Source: Spirochaetales bacterium
GTDB taxonomy: Bacteria; Spirochaetota; Spirochaetia; DSM-2461
NCBI GenBank assembly: GCA_028533045.1
Contig: JAQQAP010000014.1
Coordinates: forward strand, 33,063-97,062
Direction: 5' to 3'
Length of the DNA: 64,000 nt
Shown: piece after piece, positions 63,801 through 64,000 of the stretch
Layout of the letters: the number at the start of each line of letters is the position of its first letter
How positions within the stretch are numbered: position 1 is the stretch's first letter
Notes under the pieces: model-generated
The model's database searches: none
Seen by the model: only the letters and a program-made list of their open reading frames with translations
What the model was told of the DNA's origin: nothing
Program-made: the position numbers and the translations under genes

Positions 63801-63960
63801 CCGGGCGACAAAATAATTTTCCTCGTCGACAGAATGTTCTTCCCTCGGCGACAAAATACTCTTCCCTCGCCGACAAAACAAAATTCTTAGGGCGACAAAA
63901 AAAGTTCCGTCGGCCACAAAAAAAGTTTTCTTCGCCGATAAAAATCCCCCGGCCCGATAA
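63801..63960. repeat. Degenerate tandem repeat, eight units of 19-22 bp
   Basis: Core CGnCGACAAAA recurs at 63805, 63826, 63848, 63870, 63892, 63913, 63935 and 63954 (spacings 21, 22, 22, 22, 21, 22, 19). Each unit has an A-rich tract after the core and a T/C-rich stretch. The 63678-64000 interval holds no convincing gene beyond this and the upstream promoter. Its relation to the next gene, outside the window, cannot be judged. Confidence 0.8.
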
Positions 63961-63971
63961 CTCGGACCGAG
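63961..63971. repeat. Small inverted repeat after the tandem array
   Basis: CTCGG-A-CCGAG, five-base arms around one base, directly after the last repeat unit. Confidence 0.4.
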
Positions 63972-64000
63972 GGAAAGTGGGTTACCCCGGTTAAGTGAGG

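Noticed and set aside
63801..63960. CRISPR array
   Set aside because: The units adjoin with no unique spacers of 30-40 bp, the repeats are degenerate, and no cas gene is near.
63743..63994. 83-codon open frame through the tandem repeats
   Set aside because: It is made of the repeat array itself, has no Shine-Dalgarno or promoter close by, and the composition (K/R/P/F repeats) follows from the DNA repeat. It is probably not a gene.

Overview
The window is a gene-dense bacterial chromosome segment with about 52 protein genes, one tRNA, and no rRNA, CRISPR array, insertion sequence or prophage. My best guess is a free-living anaerobic or fermentative spirochaete (Spirochaetales). This is inferred from gene content, not from a marker gene: a eukaryote-type hexokinase, an XPB/ERCC3 helicase with its partner gene, RarA with a long C-terminal extension, an EF-P/EpmA pair, many PAS/GGDEF/histidine-kinase proteins, and an NfnAB-type bifurcating transhydrogenase, Fe-alcohol dehydrogenase and formate-THF ligase. 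The last three point to fermentative redox and one-carbon metabolism.

Layout. 1-6.8 kb (+): end of an unknown gene, serS-nadE-CLC channel, an ECF-S-like membrane protein and a diguanylate cyclase. 6.8-14.4 kb: a 177-aa unknown gene divergent from an FHA-LuxR regulator, then on the minus strand NfnAB, Fe-ADH and a polar amino-acid ABC operon. 14.6-18.9 kb (+): cupin, RarA fusion, TrmB-type regulator, branched-chain aminotransferase. 18.9-25.0 kb (-): exported protein, RNase II-family enzyme, hybrid kinase and receiver, hexokinase. 25-31.4 kb: rlmH, DUF445 protein, sensor kinase, and a minus-strand MCE/Mla-type lipid transport operon. 31.5-39.5 kb: lipoprotein, metF, ferredoxin-epmA, efp, methyltransferase, hybrid kinase, PHP hydrolase. 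39.6-49.2 kb (+): lipoprotein, asd, an ECF transporter operon ending in coaX (probable pantothenate uptake and activation), a GGDEF/EAL protein (-), fhs. 49.2-57.0 kb: YD-repeat protein, tRNA-Leu(CAA), XPB helicase with its partner, a 36-aa membrane peptide, fused aroDE, tmk, lytic transglycosylase. 57.0-64 kb: an AT-rich regulatory region with a candidate sRNA, a vWA protein/histidine kinase/response regulator operon, a possible cysteine hydrolase, a 7TM-GGDEF protein, and a 19-22-bp tandem repeat array at the right edge.

The strongest unexpected signal is promoter architecture. At about ten genes without a clear Shine-Dalgarno sequence, a sigma70-type -10 box lies only 6-9 nt from the start codon. 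In most of these a TTGnnn -35 box sits 17 bp further upstream. This predicts leaderless mRNAs and fixes several start codons. Other leads are a 30-bp dyad centred on the predicted start site of the TrmB-family regulator, a self-contained ~87-nt sRNA unit at 57.1-57.25 kb, the vWA-kinase-regulator operon, and the XPB/partner gene pair.
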